Source: Paracidovorax anthurii
GTDB taxonomy: Bacteria; Pseudomonadota; Gammaproteobacteria; Burkholderiales; Burkholderiaceae_C
NCBI RefSeq assembly: GCF_003269065.1
Contig: NZ_QLTA01000013.1
Span: 47,443-111,442, forward strand
Direction: 5' to 3'
Length of the DNA stretch: 64,000 nt
Shown: positions 43,895 through 53,178 of the stretch, one piece after another
How the letters are laid out: every line of letters starts with the position of its first letter
Numbering within the stretch: the first letter of the stretch is position 1
Notes under the pieces: model-generated
The model's database searches: none
What the model was told of the DNA's origin: nothing
What the model saw: only the letters and a program-made list of their open reading frames with translations
Position numbers and translations under genes: made by a program

Positions 43895-44029
43895 GGGCGG
43901 ATTTTGCCGCATGGGCGCTGTAGGGGTATCGGCGGCGGGGCGGGATTTGACGGCGGTCCATCGTGCGCGGCGCCGTTTTTCATCGCCGGGCCGCCCCAAG
44001 ATGAAAAGCGCCTCCTTTTGGGGCCGCGA

Positions 44030-44052
44030 CCACGCGCAGCGAAGGCGCGTGG
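44030..44052 (-). terminator. Hairpin after the SDR gene
   Basis: Perfect 8-bp stem CCACGCGC/GCGCGTGG 10 bases past the SDR stop. It has no T tract on the minus strand, so a terminator role is tentative. Confidence 0.35.
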
Positions 44053-44061
44053 GGGGCTTTT

Positions 44062-44832
44062 TCAGACGCAGCGCGCGCCGTCCACCTCGATGCAGGTGCC
44101 GCTCACGAAGGCCGCCTCGTCGCTGGCCAGGTACAGCGCGGCGTTGGCCACGTCCTGTGCCGTCGAGAAGCGGCCCAGCGGGATGGTGGCGAGGAATTTC
44201 GCGCGCCGCGCCTCGTCCAGCGGGCCGCCCGCGAACTCGGCCGCGAGGCCCGTGTCGGGGTTGAAGACGGGGTTGATGCAGTTCACGCGGATGTTGTCCG
44301 GGCCCAGCTCGGCGGCCATGGACTTGCTGGTGACGATGACCGCGCCCTTGGAGCCGTTGTACCAGGTGAGCCCCGGCCGCGGCCGCAGTCCGGCGGTGGA
44401 GGCGATGTTGATGAAGCAGCCGCCGCGCCCCTGCGGATTGGCGCGCATGGCCGGCACCGCGTGCAGCGCCGAGAGGTAGAGGCTCTTGACGTTGACGGCG
44501 TACACCTTGTCGAACTCTTCCTCGGTCACTTCGAGCAGGGGGCGGTTGCGGTGCGTCCAGCCGGCGTTGTTGACCACTACGTCGAGCGCGCCGTGGCGAG
44601 CCACGGCCTCGGCGACCAGGGCCTGCACCTCGTGCGAGCGCGTCACGTCGGCGGCGAAGGCCTGCGCGGCGCCGCCTGCGTCGCGGATGGCCTGGGCCAC
44701 GCGCTCGGCGGCCTCGGGCCGGATGTCGTTGACGATGACGCGGCCGCCCTCGGCCGCGAGGCGCCGGGCGATGCCCTCGCCGATGCCGCCGCCGGCGCCC
44801 GTGACGATGATGGATTTGCCCTCGACGCGCAT
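44062..44832 (-). CDS. Short-chain dehydrogenase/reductase
   Basis: 256-residue NAD(P)-dependent oxidoreductase of the classical SDR family. Cofactor motif [14 protein letters not shown], Ser in INIASTAG, and catalytic Tyr/Lys in WYNGSKGA. An Asp in VNDIRP suggests NAD preference. The ribosome site AGGAG is good. It lies 35 bases downstream of the LodB-like gene and may be cotranscribed with it. Substrate unknown. Confidence 0.9.
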   Translation of the reverse strand: MRVEGKSIIVTGAGGGIGEGIARRLAAEGGRVIVNDIRPEAAERVAQAIRDAGGAAQAFAADVTRSHEVQALVAEAVARHGALDVVVNNAGWTHRNRPLLEVTEEEFDKVYAVNVKSLYLSALHAVPAMRANPQGRGGCFINIASTAGLRPRPGLTWYNGSKGAVIVTSKSMAAELGPDNIRVNCINPVFNPDTGLAAEFAGGPLDEARRAKFLATIPLGRFSTAQDVANAALYLASDEAAFVSGTCIEVDGARCV

Positions 44833-44867
44833 GGCGGAGTCTCCTGGTGGGATCGGGATGGCCCGGG

Positions 44868-46076
44868 CTATCGGCCGGCGGCCTGCGGTGCGGAAGCCGG
44901 GCCCAGTGTAGCGGCCGTGGATCGGCCGGAGGGGCGGGCGCCCGGCCCATGGCGGCGCGCCCAGAAGGGCGCATCGGCCCAGCGCCGCTCCATGCCGTAG
45001 ACCTCGGCCAGCTGCGCGCGGTAGACGCGGTGGATGGCGCGCACATGCTCCGCGTACCGGGCCGGGGCCTGCGCATCGCCGCCCTCGTGGGCGAGCATCG
45101 CCTGCGCGGCGCGCAGGCCGGTGTAGAGCGCGTTGCCGATGCCCTTGGACGACAGCGGGTCGAAGGCCAGGGCGGCATCGCCCGCGGCCAGCCAGCGGTG
45201 GCCGGCGGCGTGGTCCAGCTCGGAGCTGCCGGCATCGGCGCCCTGCGCGGTGCCGGCCGGGCGGTAGCCGTGCGCGGCGCACAGCGCGCGCAGTTGCGGG
45301 GCGGCCTGGAGCTTGCGCCACAGGCCGCCGTCGGCCAGCAGCGCACGGCGGTCCAGCAGGTCGGCATCGCCCTGGAAGGCCACGACGCGCTCGCCGCCGG
45401 GCAGCAGCACGCTGTACCACCAGCCGTCCTCCACCGCCTCGACCCAGGTGCGGCCGTCGCGGTCGCCGTGCCCCGGGCTCTCCAGGCGCAGGTGGAAGGC
45501 GAGCAGGGCGTCGTGGCGCAGCCGCCGGGCGCCCAGCCGGCAGGCCGGGGTGGCGCCGCGGCCGGTGGCGTCGATGAACCAGCGCGCGCACAGGTCGGGC
45601 CCGGGGCCGTCGCCGCCCCGGGCCCGGATGTGGTGGGGCGTGCCCTCGCAGGCGGGCTGCTCCACCTGCAGGTGGGTGGCGCCGCGCACCTGCGCGCCCG
45701 CCTGGGCCGCCGCCTCGCGCAGGCTGGCGTCGAAGCGCGCGCGGTCGAGCTGCAGGCCGTCGCCCTGCAGGTGCCGCAGGGTGTCGCTCGCCTGGCCGGC
45801 CGCGTCGCCCCAGAAAGACTGCGCGCCGTGGCTGGGCCGGTGGCCGCCGGCCAGCACCCGCGCCCGCAGGCCGAGTTCGTCCAGCAGGCTGAACACCGCC
45901 GGCGGCAGGTTCTCGCCGATGCGCGCGGGTCGGTCGCCGCCCGCGTCGGCCAGCAGCACGCGCCAGCCGGCGCGCGCGAGCGCGATGGCGCAGGCGGCGC
46001 CCGCCGGGCCGCCGCCGGCGATGGCCGCGTCAAAGGGTGCGCTGGAGCGGGCGGCCGTCGGAGCGGCAGGCGTCAT
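44868..46076 (-). CDS. LodB-like flavoprotein, CTQ-maturation enzyme
   Basis: 402-residue FAD-dependent monooxygenase-type protein. The dinucleotide fold [20 protein letters not shown] and late FAD motif [21 protein letters not shown] resemble tryptophan halogenase/geranylgeranyl reductase-like enzymes, the LodB group. In Marinomonas, LodB is needed to build the cysteine tryptophylquinone cofactor in LodA. Its ATG overlaps the stop of the LodA-like gene as ATGA, the arrangement expected for the pair. Confidence 0.82.
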   Translation of the reverse strand: MTPAAPTAARSSAPFDAAIAGGGPAGAACAIALARAGWRVLLADAGGDRPARIGENLPPAVFSLLDELGLRARVLAGGHRPSHGAQSFWGDAAGQASDTLRHLQGDGLQLDRARFDASLREAAAQAGAQVRGATHLQVEQPACEGTPHHIRARGGDGPGPDLCARWFIDATGRGATPACRLGARRLRHDALLAFHLRLESPGHGDRDGRTWVEAVEDGWWYSVLLPGGERVVAFQGDADLLDRRALLADGGLWRKLQAAPQLRALCAAHGYRPAGTAQGADAGSSELDHAAGHRWLAAGDAALAFDPLSSKGIGNALYTGLRAAQAMLAHEGGDAQAPARYAEHVRAIHRVYRAQLAEVYGMERRWADAPFWARRHGPGARPSGRSTAATLGPASAPQAAGR

Positions 46077-48076
46077 TGCCGGGGCGGGCCTTTGCGCACG
46101 GGCAGCGGGGCCGTGCGGGCTTCCTCGTGCGAGCGGAAGTTGGCGCCGGGCGGCAGCGGCTTGTGCGGCGCCTTCCCGCGGGCCGGGGCCTCGTCGCCCC
46201 GCAGCAGCGCCTTGTCCGGCGCCGGGGTGTCGCCGTCGATCGTGCTGCGCGCGTCGGCGGGGGCCACGTCGGGCCCGTAGGCGGCCACCATCATCCGCGC
46301 GGGGAAGCGCGGATCGCCTTCGACGCCGGGGCGCACTTCCAGCAGGCCCATCGAGCCGAAGATGCGCACCATGGTGGTCATCACCTCGGCGGTGGAGCCG
46401 CGCAGGGGCTTGTTCCAGTCGGTGCGGTTCGAGAAGGCCGCGATGCGGCGCTCGATCGGCTGCTTCGGATCGACCACGATCGCGTAGTCCTGGTCGGTGA
46501 GCACCTGGTTGGGCACGCGCGCGGGCCAGAACGCGGGCGCGAACGGGTCGTAGTGGGTGTCGTAGCCGGCGCGGCACCAGGCGGTGTCGGCCTGCCAGGG
46601 CAGCCCCATCCAGCGGTTGAGGTCGCCCGGACCCTGGGCGTTGAGGGGGCCGTGGGTGGAGAGGGCCGTGGCCTGGTCGAGCGTGGGGCCGTAGTCGGGC
46701 TCGGCCGCGCCGGCCGGGCGCCGGCGGATGCGGAAGGGGGCGCTGTAGAGGCTCAGGTGGCGCATCGGCCAGGTCAGCTCGCAGCCGGGGTGGAAGGCGT
46801 CGGCGAGGCAGAACTCCAGCGCCGCGCGGTCCAGGGTGGCGGGCTGCTCCCGCAGGGGCACCTCTTCGATGCGGGAGGGGGGCGGGGGCAGGCAGCCCCA
46901 ATCAGCGGCGAAGCGGCCCTCGACCCAGCGGGCGAGGATGTCGCTCTGGGTCTGGCTGATGCTGGCGTTCTGGCGCGGGCTCTGGCCGGCCGGAACGGTC
47001 ATCGCGTCGCCGTACAGCCAGGGCCAGGGCAACTGGTTGCCGTCCTGCGGCTGGGGTGGGCGGAAGCTGTTGAACACCTGCCGGCGCAGCTCGGCGTTCG
47101 GGTCGTAGGCGCCTTGGGGGGGCAGGGCGGCGAGGCGCTCGACGAACGCGGGGTGCTCGAAGTCGAAGGCGCCGTTGTGGCCGAACTGCGTGGCGAAGCC
47201 CTGGTTCACCCACTGCAGCCCCGAGAGCCGCTGCAGGATCGGGTACACGTCGTTCGTGAACGAGAGCGTGTCCGGGGTTGCGACCCAGCCGGCCTGCACG
47301 TACAGGTCCTGCAGCAGGTCGTACAGCGTGCGCTCGGCCTTGACCTGGGGCGCGTAGTTGGGCGGGGCGCTCACCACCCAGGCCGGCTCCACGGGGACGG
47401 CCTGCCCGTCGATGCGCACCGAGGCCGACACCGGCCCGTCGCAGGTGTCGTCGTACCAGCCGTCGGCATTGATGAAGGAGTTGTCGTCGCCCTCGATGAA
47501 GATCGGGCTGCCGGTGGGCGAGGCCGAGATGCCGAAGCCCGGCAGGAACAGCAGGCGCCCGCCGGCGTCGGTGCGCAGCTCGCCGAGCTGCACGGGCACG
47601 CCGGTGAATTCGCCCGTGCAGGGCACGGAGGGCGCGTTCTTGCCGGCGATGCGCTGCGCGCCCGCGTCGATGGCCAGGGCCTCGCGGCCGGCCTTGACCT
47701 TGGCGTTGCGGCGCGGCAGCACGGTGGTGGCCGCCTCGGGAATGTCCATGGCGATCTGCCACTGGTACCAGGCCGCCTTGCGGTTGGCCACGTGCACCTC
47801 CCACGCGATCTCGGCGGTGTCGGCGGTCAGCTCGCGCACCACCTCGCCGGCGGCGTTGTAGCCGTAGATGCGGAACTGCGCGGCCTCGCGCTTGAGGGCT
47901 CCGGTGGCGTCGCGGTAGAAGCCCGGCTGCTCGGGCGCGGGGTGGACCACCTGCGGGCCGACGTAGAAGGCCTCGCGGCTGTTGCCCACGCGGGCGATGC
48001 CGATGGCGGGGTGGATGGCGGCGCGCACGACGCGCGTGTCCGCAGCCGCCCCGGGGGTGGACGTGTGGTCTGGCAT
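46073..48076 (-). CDS. LodA-like quinoprotein amino acid oxidase (CTQ)
   Basis: 667-residue protein of the LodA/GoxA family, whose members oxidise lysine or glycine and release hydrogen peroxide. It has the family N-terminus (AIHPAIGIARVGNS), Cys432 in HPGCELTWPMR and Trp489/Trp494 in RWMGLPW, where LodA forms its cysteine tryptophylquinone. No signal peptide is visible, as in LodA. The start MPDHTSTPG follows AGAGAGGG; 20 more upstream residues are unlikely. Whether it prefers lysine, glycine or another amino acid cannot be read from the sequence. Confidence 0.85.
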   Translation of the reverse strand: MPDHTSTPGAAADTRVVRAAIHPAIGIARVGNSREAFYVGPQVVHPAPEQPGFYRDATGALKREAAQFRIYGYNAAGEVVRELTADTAEIAWEVHVANRKAAWYQWQIAMDIPEAATTVLPRRNAKVKAGREALAIDAGAQRIAGKNAPSVPCTGEFTGVPVQLGELRTDAGGRLLFLPGFGISASPTGSPIFIEGDDNSFINADGWYDDTCDGPVSASVRIDGQAVPVEPAWVVSAPPNYAPQVKAERTLYDLLQDLYVQAGWVATPDTLSFTNDVYPILQRLSGLQWVNQGFATQFGHNGAFDFEHPAFVERLAALPPQGAYDPNAELRRQVFNSFRPPQPQDGNQLPWPWLYGDAMTVPAGQSPRQNASISQTQSDILARWVEGRFAADWGCLPPPPSRIEEVPLREQPATLDRAALEFCLADAFHPGCELTWPMRHLSLYSAPFRIRRRPAGAAEPDYGPTLDQATALSTHGPLNAQGPGDLNRWMGLPWQADTAWCRAGYDTHYDPFAPAFWPARVPNQVLTDQDYAIVVDPKQPIERRIAAFSNRTDWNKPLRGSTAEVMTTMVRIFGSMGLLEVRPGVEGDPRFPARMMVAAYGPDVAPADARSTIDGDTPAPDKALLRGDEAPARGKAPHKPLPPGANFRSHEEARTAPLPVRKGPPRQ

Positions 48077-48153
48077 GGAAACCCTCTCTCTGTGCGGGCG
48101 CCCGGCGGCGGCCGCGAATCGTTGGAATGGAAGCAAACGCCTGCGGGAAGACG

Positions 48154-48182
48154 CCTGCTTGCCGCCCGGGGCGGCAAGCAGG
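48154..48182 (-). promoter_or_regulatory. 13-bp perfect hairpin in the lodA leader
   Basis: CCTGCTTGCCGCC-CGG-GGCGGCAAGCAGG in halves (48154-48166 and 48170-48182), about 78 bases upstream of the lodA-like start. No T tract on either side. It could be a leader element affecting translation or stability. Confidence 0.6.
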
Positions 48183-48288
48183 GGCCCGCGAGGGCGATGG
48201 CATTGTCCGGGCGCTCCCGGGGGGCTGTCTCAGGGTTTCCCCGACTGTGGCCGGGGCGCACCAAATGGGGTCGGATGGCAATAACCCC

Positions 48289-48326
48289 TTGACACATCAA
48301 TGAATACAAATAATTATCATTTGCAT
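48289..48326 (+). promoter_or_regulatory. sodA promoter with Fur box
   Basis: -35 TTGACA at 48289, -10-like TAATTA at 48311 (16-base spacer). The -10 is embedded in AAATAATTATCATTTGCAT (48308-48326), a close match to the Fur box. Iron-loaded Fur would repress, so MnSOD would be made under iron limitation. The divergent lodA-like gene shares this region. Confidence 0.8.
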
Positions 48327-48414
48327 GCCATGCGGACTTGACGGAGGGGCGCCTGTGTGTCTTCCCCGGACCGCACGGCCCCGACGTTTCCTGCAATTGA
48401 GAACCCAGAACCCT

Positions 48415-49047
48415 ATGCCTTACACCCTTCCCGCCCTGCCTTACGCCTACGACGCCCTGGAGCCGCACATCGACGCTCGGACGATGGAAATCCACCACAC
48501 CAAGCACCACCAGACCTACATCAACAACCTCAATGCGGCGCTGGAGGGCACCCCCCATGCGGATGCGCCCATCGACGAACTCGTGGCGCGCCTGCAGTCG
48601 CTGCCCGAGTCGCTGCAGACGGCCGTGCGCAACAACGGCGGCGGCCATGCCAACCACAGCCTGTTCTGGACCGTGATGGTGCCCGAGGGGCAGGGCGGTG
48701 GCGGCCAGCCCTCCGGCGCGCTGGCCGAGGCCATCGACAAGGACCTGGGCGGCTTCGAGGCCTTCAAGGAAGCCTTCACCAAGGCCGCGCTCACGCGCTT
48801 CGGCAGCGGCTGGGCCTGGCTGGTGGTCGATGGCGCCGGCCGGCTGGCGGTGGAGAACAGCGGCAACCAGGACAGCCCCCTGATGGCGGGCCTGCTCTCG
48901 GGCCACACCCCCATCCTCGGGCTCGACGTGTGGGAGCACGCCTACTACCTGCAATACCAGAACCGCCGCCCCGAGTACATCGCGGCGTTCTATCGCGTGG
49001 TCCGCTGGGACGAAGTGGCCCGCCGCTACGCGAAGGCCCGCGGTTGA
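48415..49047 (+). CDS. sodA: Superoxide dismutase, manganese type
   Basis: 210-residue Fe/Mn-family superoxide dismutase. Metal ligands sit in [20 protein letters not shown], and [21 protein letters not shown]. Mn-type residues are suggested by GSGWAWLVV and the NQDSPLM segment. The strong Fur box upstream fits a MnSOD that replaces FeSOD when iron is low. Cytosolic, no signal peptide. Confidence 0.93.
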   Translation: MPYTLPALPYAYDALEPHIDARTMEIHHTKHHQTYINNLNAALEGTPHADAPIDELVARLQSLPESLQTAVRNNGGGHANHSLFWTVMVPEGQGGGGQPSGALAEAIDKDLGGFEAFKEAFTKAALTRFGSGWAWLVVDGAGRLAVENSGNQDSPLMAGLLSGHTPILGLDVWEHAYYLQYQNRRPEYIAAFYRVVRWDEVARRYAKARG

Positions 49048-49123
49048 CCCTGACGGCCCGCGCCGCCGATCCTTTCCCGACAGGAATTCCCCTCCCTTGA
49101 AAACCCCTCCGGAACGCCCGCCC

Positions 49124-50026
49124 ATGGATGCCCAGAACACGCTCTCTTCCCGCCGCCCCGGCTGGGGGCCCCGCAAGTGGCTCGGCGTGGCCATCGCCTT
49201 CGCGGGCGCGGTGGTGCTGGTGCTGCAGTTCACGCAGTTCCTGCAGGCGCATCCGCGCGTCGCGCTGGCGTGGCAGGGCGGGCTCGTGGCGGCGCTGGCC
49301 ACGGCGCTCGGCACGCTGCCGGTGGTGTTCTCGCAGCGCCTGTCCGAGCGCGTGCAGGACACGCTCTTCGGCTTCGGCGCGGGGGTGATGCTGGCGGCCT
49401 GCTCGTTCTCGCTCATCATCCCGGGGCTGGACGCGGCCAAGGCCAACGGCGCCGGGCCGTGGGGGGCGGGCGGCGTGATCGGCGCCTCGATCCTGCTGGG
49501 CGGGCTGGTGCTGCTGGCCATGGAGCGGCTGCTGCCGCACGAGCATTTCATCAAGGGCGTGGAGGGCGGCCCCTCGCCGCGCACGTTGCGGCGCACGTGG
49601 CTCTTCGTGTTCGCGATCGCGCTGCACAACCTGCCCGAGGGGCTGGCGATCGGCGTGGCCTACGGCGGCGTCGATCCGCTGCAGGCGGGCACGCTGACGG
49701 CCGGCATCGCCATCCAGGACGTGCCCGAGGGGCTCGTGGTGGCCGTGGCGCTGCTGGCGGCGGGCTACCGGCGCTGGCTCGCGGTGGCGCTGGGCATGGC
49801 TTCGGGGCTGGTCGAGCCGCTGGGGGCGGTGCTGGGCGCGTCGGTGATCGGGCTGTCGGCCAGCCTGCTGCCCTGGGGCCTGGGCTTCGCGGCGGGCGCG
49901 ATGCTGTTCGTCATCAGCCACGAGATCATTCCCGAATCCCACCGCAAGGGCCACGAGGCCTGGGCCACGGGCGGGCTCATGATCGGCTTCGTGCTGATGA
50001 TGCTGCTCGATACGGCCCTGGGATGA
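49124..50026 (+). CDS. ZIP-family metal transporter
   Basis: 300-residue inner-membrane importer with about eight helices. The ZIP signatures are FVFAIALHNLPEGLAIGVAYG and IQDVPEGLVVAVALL, with ISHEIIPESH near the end carrying metal-binding His and Glu. The gene follows sodA by 76 bases, so it may share the Fur-controlled promoter and import Mn, Fe or Zn. A TTG at 49097 with an AGGA site is an alternative start. Confidence 0.87.
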   Translation: MDAQNTLSSRRPGWGPRKWLGVAIAFAGAVVLVLQFTQFLQAHPRVALAWQGGLVAALATALGTLPVVFSQRLSERVQDTLFGFGAGVMLAACSFSLIIPGLDAAKANGAGPWGAGGVIGASILLGGLVLLAMERLLPHEHFIKGVEGGPSPRTLRRTWLFVFAIALHNLPEGLAIGVAYGGVDPLQAGTLTAGIAIQDVPEGLVVAVALLAAGYRRWLAVALGMASGLVEPLGAVLGASVIGLSASLLPWGLGFAAGAMLFVISHEIIPESHRKGHEAWATGGLMIGFVLMMLLDTALG

Positions 50027-50073
50027 AGCACCTGGAGCCTTTCAGGCGCCAGGTCGCCGTATTTGCTCAATAG

Positions 50074-50095
50074 TTTGCTATATATTCAATAGCAA
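50074..50095 (+). repeat. GCTAT...ATAGC dispersed repeat, copy 5
   Basis: TTTGCTATATATTCAATAGC then AA; arms TTGCTAT and ATAGCAA are exact complements. It lies between the convergent ZIP and aldehyde dehydrogenase genes and might work as a terminator. Confidence 0.55.
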
Positions 50096-50134
50096 TCAAG
50101 GAAAGGGCCCGCAGGGGCTCTTCTTCTGTGTCGC

Positions 50135-51568
50135 CTATCCGTGCCGGATCGCCACCGTCTTGAGCGTGGTGAAACCGAGCAGTGCCTCCAGCCCCTTCTC
50201 GCGCCCGTGGCCGCTGGACTTCACGCCGCCGAAGGGCAGCTCCACGCCGCCGGCCGCGCCGTAGTTGTTGATGAACACCTGCCCGCTCGCGATGCGCCGG
50301 GCCATGCGGAACTGCCGCGCGCCGTCGCGCGTCCACACGCCCGCCACGAGGCCGAAGCGCGTGGCGTTGGCGAGCCGGGCGGCGTGCTCCTCGTCCTCGA
50401 ACGGCATGGCGCACAGCACCGGGCCGAAGATTTCCTCCTGCGCCAGCCGGTGGTCGGGCGGCACGTCGCGCAGCAGCGCGGGCGCCTGGTAGAAGCCGGA
50501 CTGGGGTGCCTCGTCCACCACCGTGCCCTGGGCCATGAGCGGGATGCCGGCCACCTGCGCGTCGGAGAGGAAGTCCCACACGCGCTGCTGCTGGCTCTGG
50601 CGGATGAGCGGGCCCAGGTCCAGGTCCATGGCGGCGGGGCCTACGCGCAGCGCCTCGAAGGCGCGGGCCAGGCGCTCCAGCACGTTCTCGTAGATGAGCG
50701 AGTCGATGAGCACGCGCGAGCCGGCCGAGCAGGTCTGGCCCGCGTTCTGCACGATGGCGTTCACGACCGCCGGCAGCGCTGCATCCAGGTCGGCATCCGC
50801 GAAGAGGATCTGCGGGCTCTTGCCGCCCAGCTCCAGTGTGACCGGGCAGTGCCGCTCGGCCGCCGCCTGCTGGATCAGCGTGCCGATGCGCGGGCTGCCG
50901 GTGAAGCTGATGTGGTCGATGCCCGGGTGCCGCGCGAGCGCGTCGCCCACCTCGTGGCCGTAGCCCGTGACGATGTTGATCGCGCCGGCCGGAAAGCCCG
51001 CCTCGGCCGCGAGCTGCGCCACGCGCAGCAGCGAGAGGCAGGCGTCCTCCGAGGGCTTGACCACGCAGGCATTGCCCGCCGCCAGCGCGCCGCCCACGCT
51101 GCGGCCGAAGATCTGCATCGGGTAGTTCCACGGCACTATGTGCCCCGTGACGCCGTGCGGCTCGCGCCAGGTGAGCATGCTGTAGCCCTCGGCCGAGGGA
51201 AGCGTGTCGCCGTGCAGTTTGTCGCAGGCGCCGGCGTAGAACTCGAAGTAGCGCGCCAGCGCCAGCGCATCGGCGCGCGCCTGCCGCGCGGGCTTGCCGC
51301 AGTCGCGCTGCTCGATGGCGGCCAGCTCGTCGGCATGGGCCGCCACGGCGTTCGAGAGGCGCATCAGCAGCCGCCCGCGCTCGGCCGGCGCGAGCGCGCG
51401 CCACACGGTGCCGTGGCACCGCCGCGCGGCCTGCACGGCGACATCGATGTCTTCGGCCGTGCCACGCTGGATCTCGTCCCAGGGCTGCCCGTCGGACGGA
51501 TCGATCACCGGCAGGGTGCGGCCGCCGCTGGAGGGCACGGCGGCGTTGGCGATGTGGTGGTATTGCAT
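50135..51568 (-). CDS. NAD(P)-dependent aldehyde dehydrogenase
   Basis: 477-residue aldehyde dehydrogenase. Oxyanion Asn in VPWNYPMQ, the cofactor loop FTGSPRIGTLI, general base Glu in LELGGKSP and nucleophile Cys in NAGQTCSAGSR are present, and EEIFGPVL and the C-terminal PFGGVKSSGHGREKG complete the fold. Likely oxidises an aliphatic or amino aldehyde to its acid. It lies next to a Crp/Fnr regulator in the same direction. Confidence 0.92.
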   Translation of the reverse strand: MQYHHIANAAVPSSGGRTLPVIDPSDGQPWDEIQRGTAEDIDVAVQAARRCHGTVWRALAPAERGRLLMRLSNAVAAHADELAAIEQRDCGKPARQARADALALARYFEFYAGACDKLHGDTLPSAEGYSMLTWREPHGVTGHIVPWNYPMQIFGRSVGGALAAGNACVVKPSEDACLSLLRVAQLAAEAGFPAGAINIVTGYGHEVGDALARHPGIDHISFTGSPRIGTLIQQAAAERHCPVTLELGGKSPQILFADADLDAALPAVVNAIVQNAGQTCSAGSRVLIDSLIYENVLERLARAFEALRVGPAAMDLDLGPLIRQSQQQRVWDFLSDAQVAGIPLMAQGTVVDEAPQSGFYQAPALLRDVPPDHRLAQEEIFGPVLCAMPFEDEEHAARLANATRFGLVAGVWTRDGARQFRMARRIASGQVFINNYGAAGGVELPFGGVKSSGHGREKGLEALLGFTTLKTVAIRHG

Positions 51569-51596
51569 GCGGGCATTGTGCGGCAGGCCCCGCGGC

Positions 51597-52307
51597 TCAC
51601 CCGCAGGCCGCGCGCAGGCCGGGCAGGTCCAGGATCTCGATGCCGCCGCGGTGCATGCGCAGCAGGCCGCGCGCCTGCAGCTCGCGCAGGATCTGGTTGG
51701 TGGTCTGGCGCGAGAGCGCGAGCATCAGCGCGAGCTGCTCCTGCGACAGCGCGATCGCGCGGCGCGAGCGGCCCTCGCTCGTCCACTGCCCGTAGCCCTC
51801 GGCCATGAGCACCAGCCGCCGCGCGAGGCGCTCGGGCGCGGGCAGCAGGGCCAGCTCCTCCATCGCCACGAAGGCGGTGCGCAGCTTGTCGGTGAGCAGC
51901 AGCGCCAGCGCGTGCCAGTGCACGGGGTGCGCGCCGAGCCACGCGAGCAGCGGCGCCTGGGGCATGTGCAGCAGCGTGCTGGCCTCGGCCGCGTGGGCAT
52001 CGTGGGTGCGCGGCGCGTGGTCGAAGAGGGCGATCTCGCCGAACCACGCCGGGGGCTCCAGCCGCGTGAGCAGGGCCGCGCGCGCCTGCCGCGACGGGCC
52101 GCCCACGCCCGAGATGTCGATGGCGCCGCGCACCACCGCATAGAGTCCGCAGGGCGCGTCGCCGCGCAGGAAAAGCGCCTCGCCCGCGCGCAGCGTGCGC
52201 ACCTGGGCCATGCCGGTCAGCGCGCCGGCCAGTTCGGCGGGCAGACCCGCGAACCAGCGGCCCGAGGCGAGCGCGGCGAGGTGGTCCGAGGCGGCGGTGG
52301 CGGGCAT
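51597..52307 (-). CDS. Crp/Fnr-family transcription regulator
   Basis: 236-residue regulator with an N-terminal cyclic-nucleotide-binding-like barrel (LRAGEALFLRGDAPCGLYAV, then FGEIALFDHAPRTHDAHA) and a C-terminal winged helix (LSQEQLALMLALSRQTTNQI). There are no Fnr-type clustered cysteines, so it does not sense oxygen by an iron-sulphur cluster. It is 28 bases upstream of the aldehyde dehydrogenase and may control it; the effector is unknown. Confidence 0.88.
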   Translation of the reverse strand: MPATAASDHLAALASGRWFAGLPAELAGALTGMAQVRTLRAGEALFLRGDAPCGLYAVVRGAIDISGVGGPSRQARAALLTRLEPPAWFGEIALFDHAPRTHDAHAAEASTLLHMPQAPLLAWLGAHPVHWHALALLLTDKLRTAFVAMEELALLPAPERLARRLVLMAEGYGQWTSEGRSRRAIALSQEQLALMLALSRQTTNQILRELQARGLLRMHRGGIEILDLPGLRAACG

Positions 52308-52431
52308 GCGGGCGGAGGCGGAGAAGGAGGGCGGGCCTGTGTCGGCTGGCCGACAGACGGCAGGGGCGCGTCCCGCCGATTATTCGGCCCACGCGCCCCG
52401 CCACCGAGGGCCGCGACGCAGGAGACACCCC

Positions 52432-52959
52432 ATGAAAACCCTGATCGACCACCTGTCGCAGTACGCCGACTACCACCGCGACCCGCGCAACATCCAGACC
52501 CATTTCGTCGGCGTGCCGATGATCATGCTGGCCGTCACCGTGCTGCTGTCGCGCCCCGCGTGGATGGCGGGCGGCCTGCTGCCGCTCTCGCCGGCCCTGG
52601 CGGCGGCGCTGGCGGCCAGCTTCTTCTACTTCCGGCTCGATGCGCGCTACGGGCTCGCGATGGCCATGGTGCTGGCCGCGATGCTGGCCGCGGGCCAGTG
52701 GCTGGCGGCACAGGCCACGCCGCTGTGGCTGGGCGCGGGCGTGGGCCTGTTCGTGGTGGGCTGGGTGATCCAGTTCGTGGGCCACTACTACGAGGGCCGC
52801 AAGCCCGCCTTCGTGGACGACCTCGTGGGCCTGATCGTCGGGCCGCTCTTCGTGGTTGCGGAACTGGGTTTCGTGATGGGCTTGCGCCGCGAGGTGCAGG
52901 CCGCCATCGAGGCGCGTTCCGGGCCGGTGCGCCTGCGCGGGCAGGCCACGGCAGCCTGA
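52432..52959 (+). CDS. Mpo1/YGL010w-like membrane protein (DUF962)
   Basis: 175-residue polytopic membrane protein. The Mpo1-family histidine motifs are visible: YADYHRDPRNIQTHFVGVP near the N-terminus and QFVGHYYEGRKPAF in the C-terminal half. Yeast Mpo1 is a Fe2+-dependent dioxygenase in fatty-acid alpha-oxidation; the bacterial role is unproven. A CAGGAGACA ribosome site precedes the ATG. Confidence 0.85.
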   Translation: MKTLIDHLSQYADYHRDPRNIQTHFVGVPMIMLAVTVLLSRPAWMAGGLLPLSPALAAALAASFFYFRLDARYGLAMAMVLAAMLAAGQWLAAQATPLWLGAGVGLFVVGWVIQFVGHYYEGRKPAFVDDLVGLIVGPLFVVAELGFVMGLRREVQAAIEARSGPVRLRGQATAA

Positions 52960-52982
52960 GATCGTGAACACGTTCTGAGGAG
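52960..52982 (+). repeat. GATCGTGAACACGTTC repeat, copy 5
   Basis: GATCGTGAACACGTTCTGAG then GAG, starting directly after the stop codon of the Mpo1-like gene. Confidence 0.6.
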
Positions 52983-53178
52983 TAAAAAACCGGCCATGGC
53001 CGCTCGGCCCGCCAGAATACGCCCGCTTTGCGTTGCAATATAGGGAAGAAAACAGCCTGTCAACTTCAATATCGCGCCGGTTTTGACATATTCGCCAATA
53101 GGCGTAACTGAGTGAAAGCGATTGAAAAACCATCAGCGCCTCGGATAGGCTCGCGGGCTTTCAACAATTGCTTTCATC

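Noticed and set aside
42752..46033. A 1093-residue fusion of moaA with upstream sequence
   Set aside because: The extension runs antisense-like through the SDR and LodB-like genes in another frame; moaA starts at [11 protein letters not shown].
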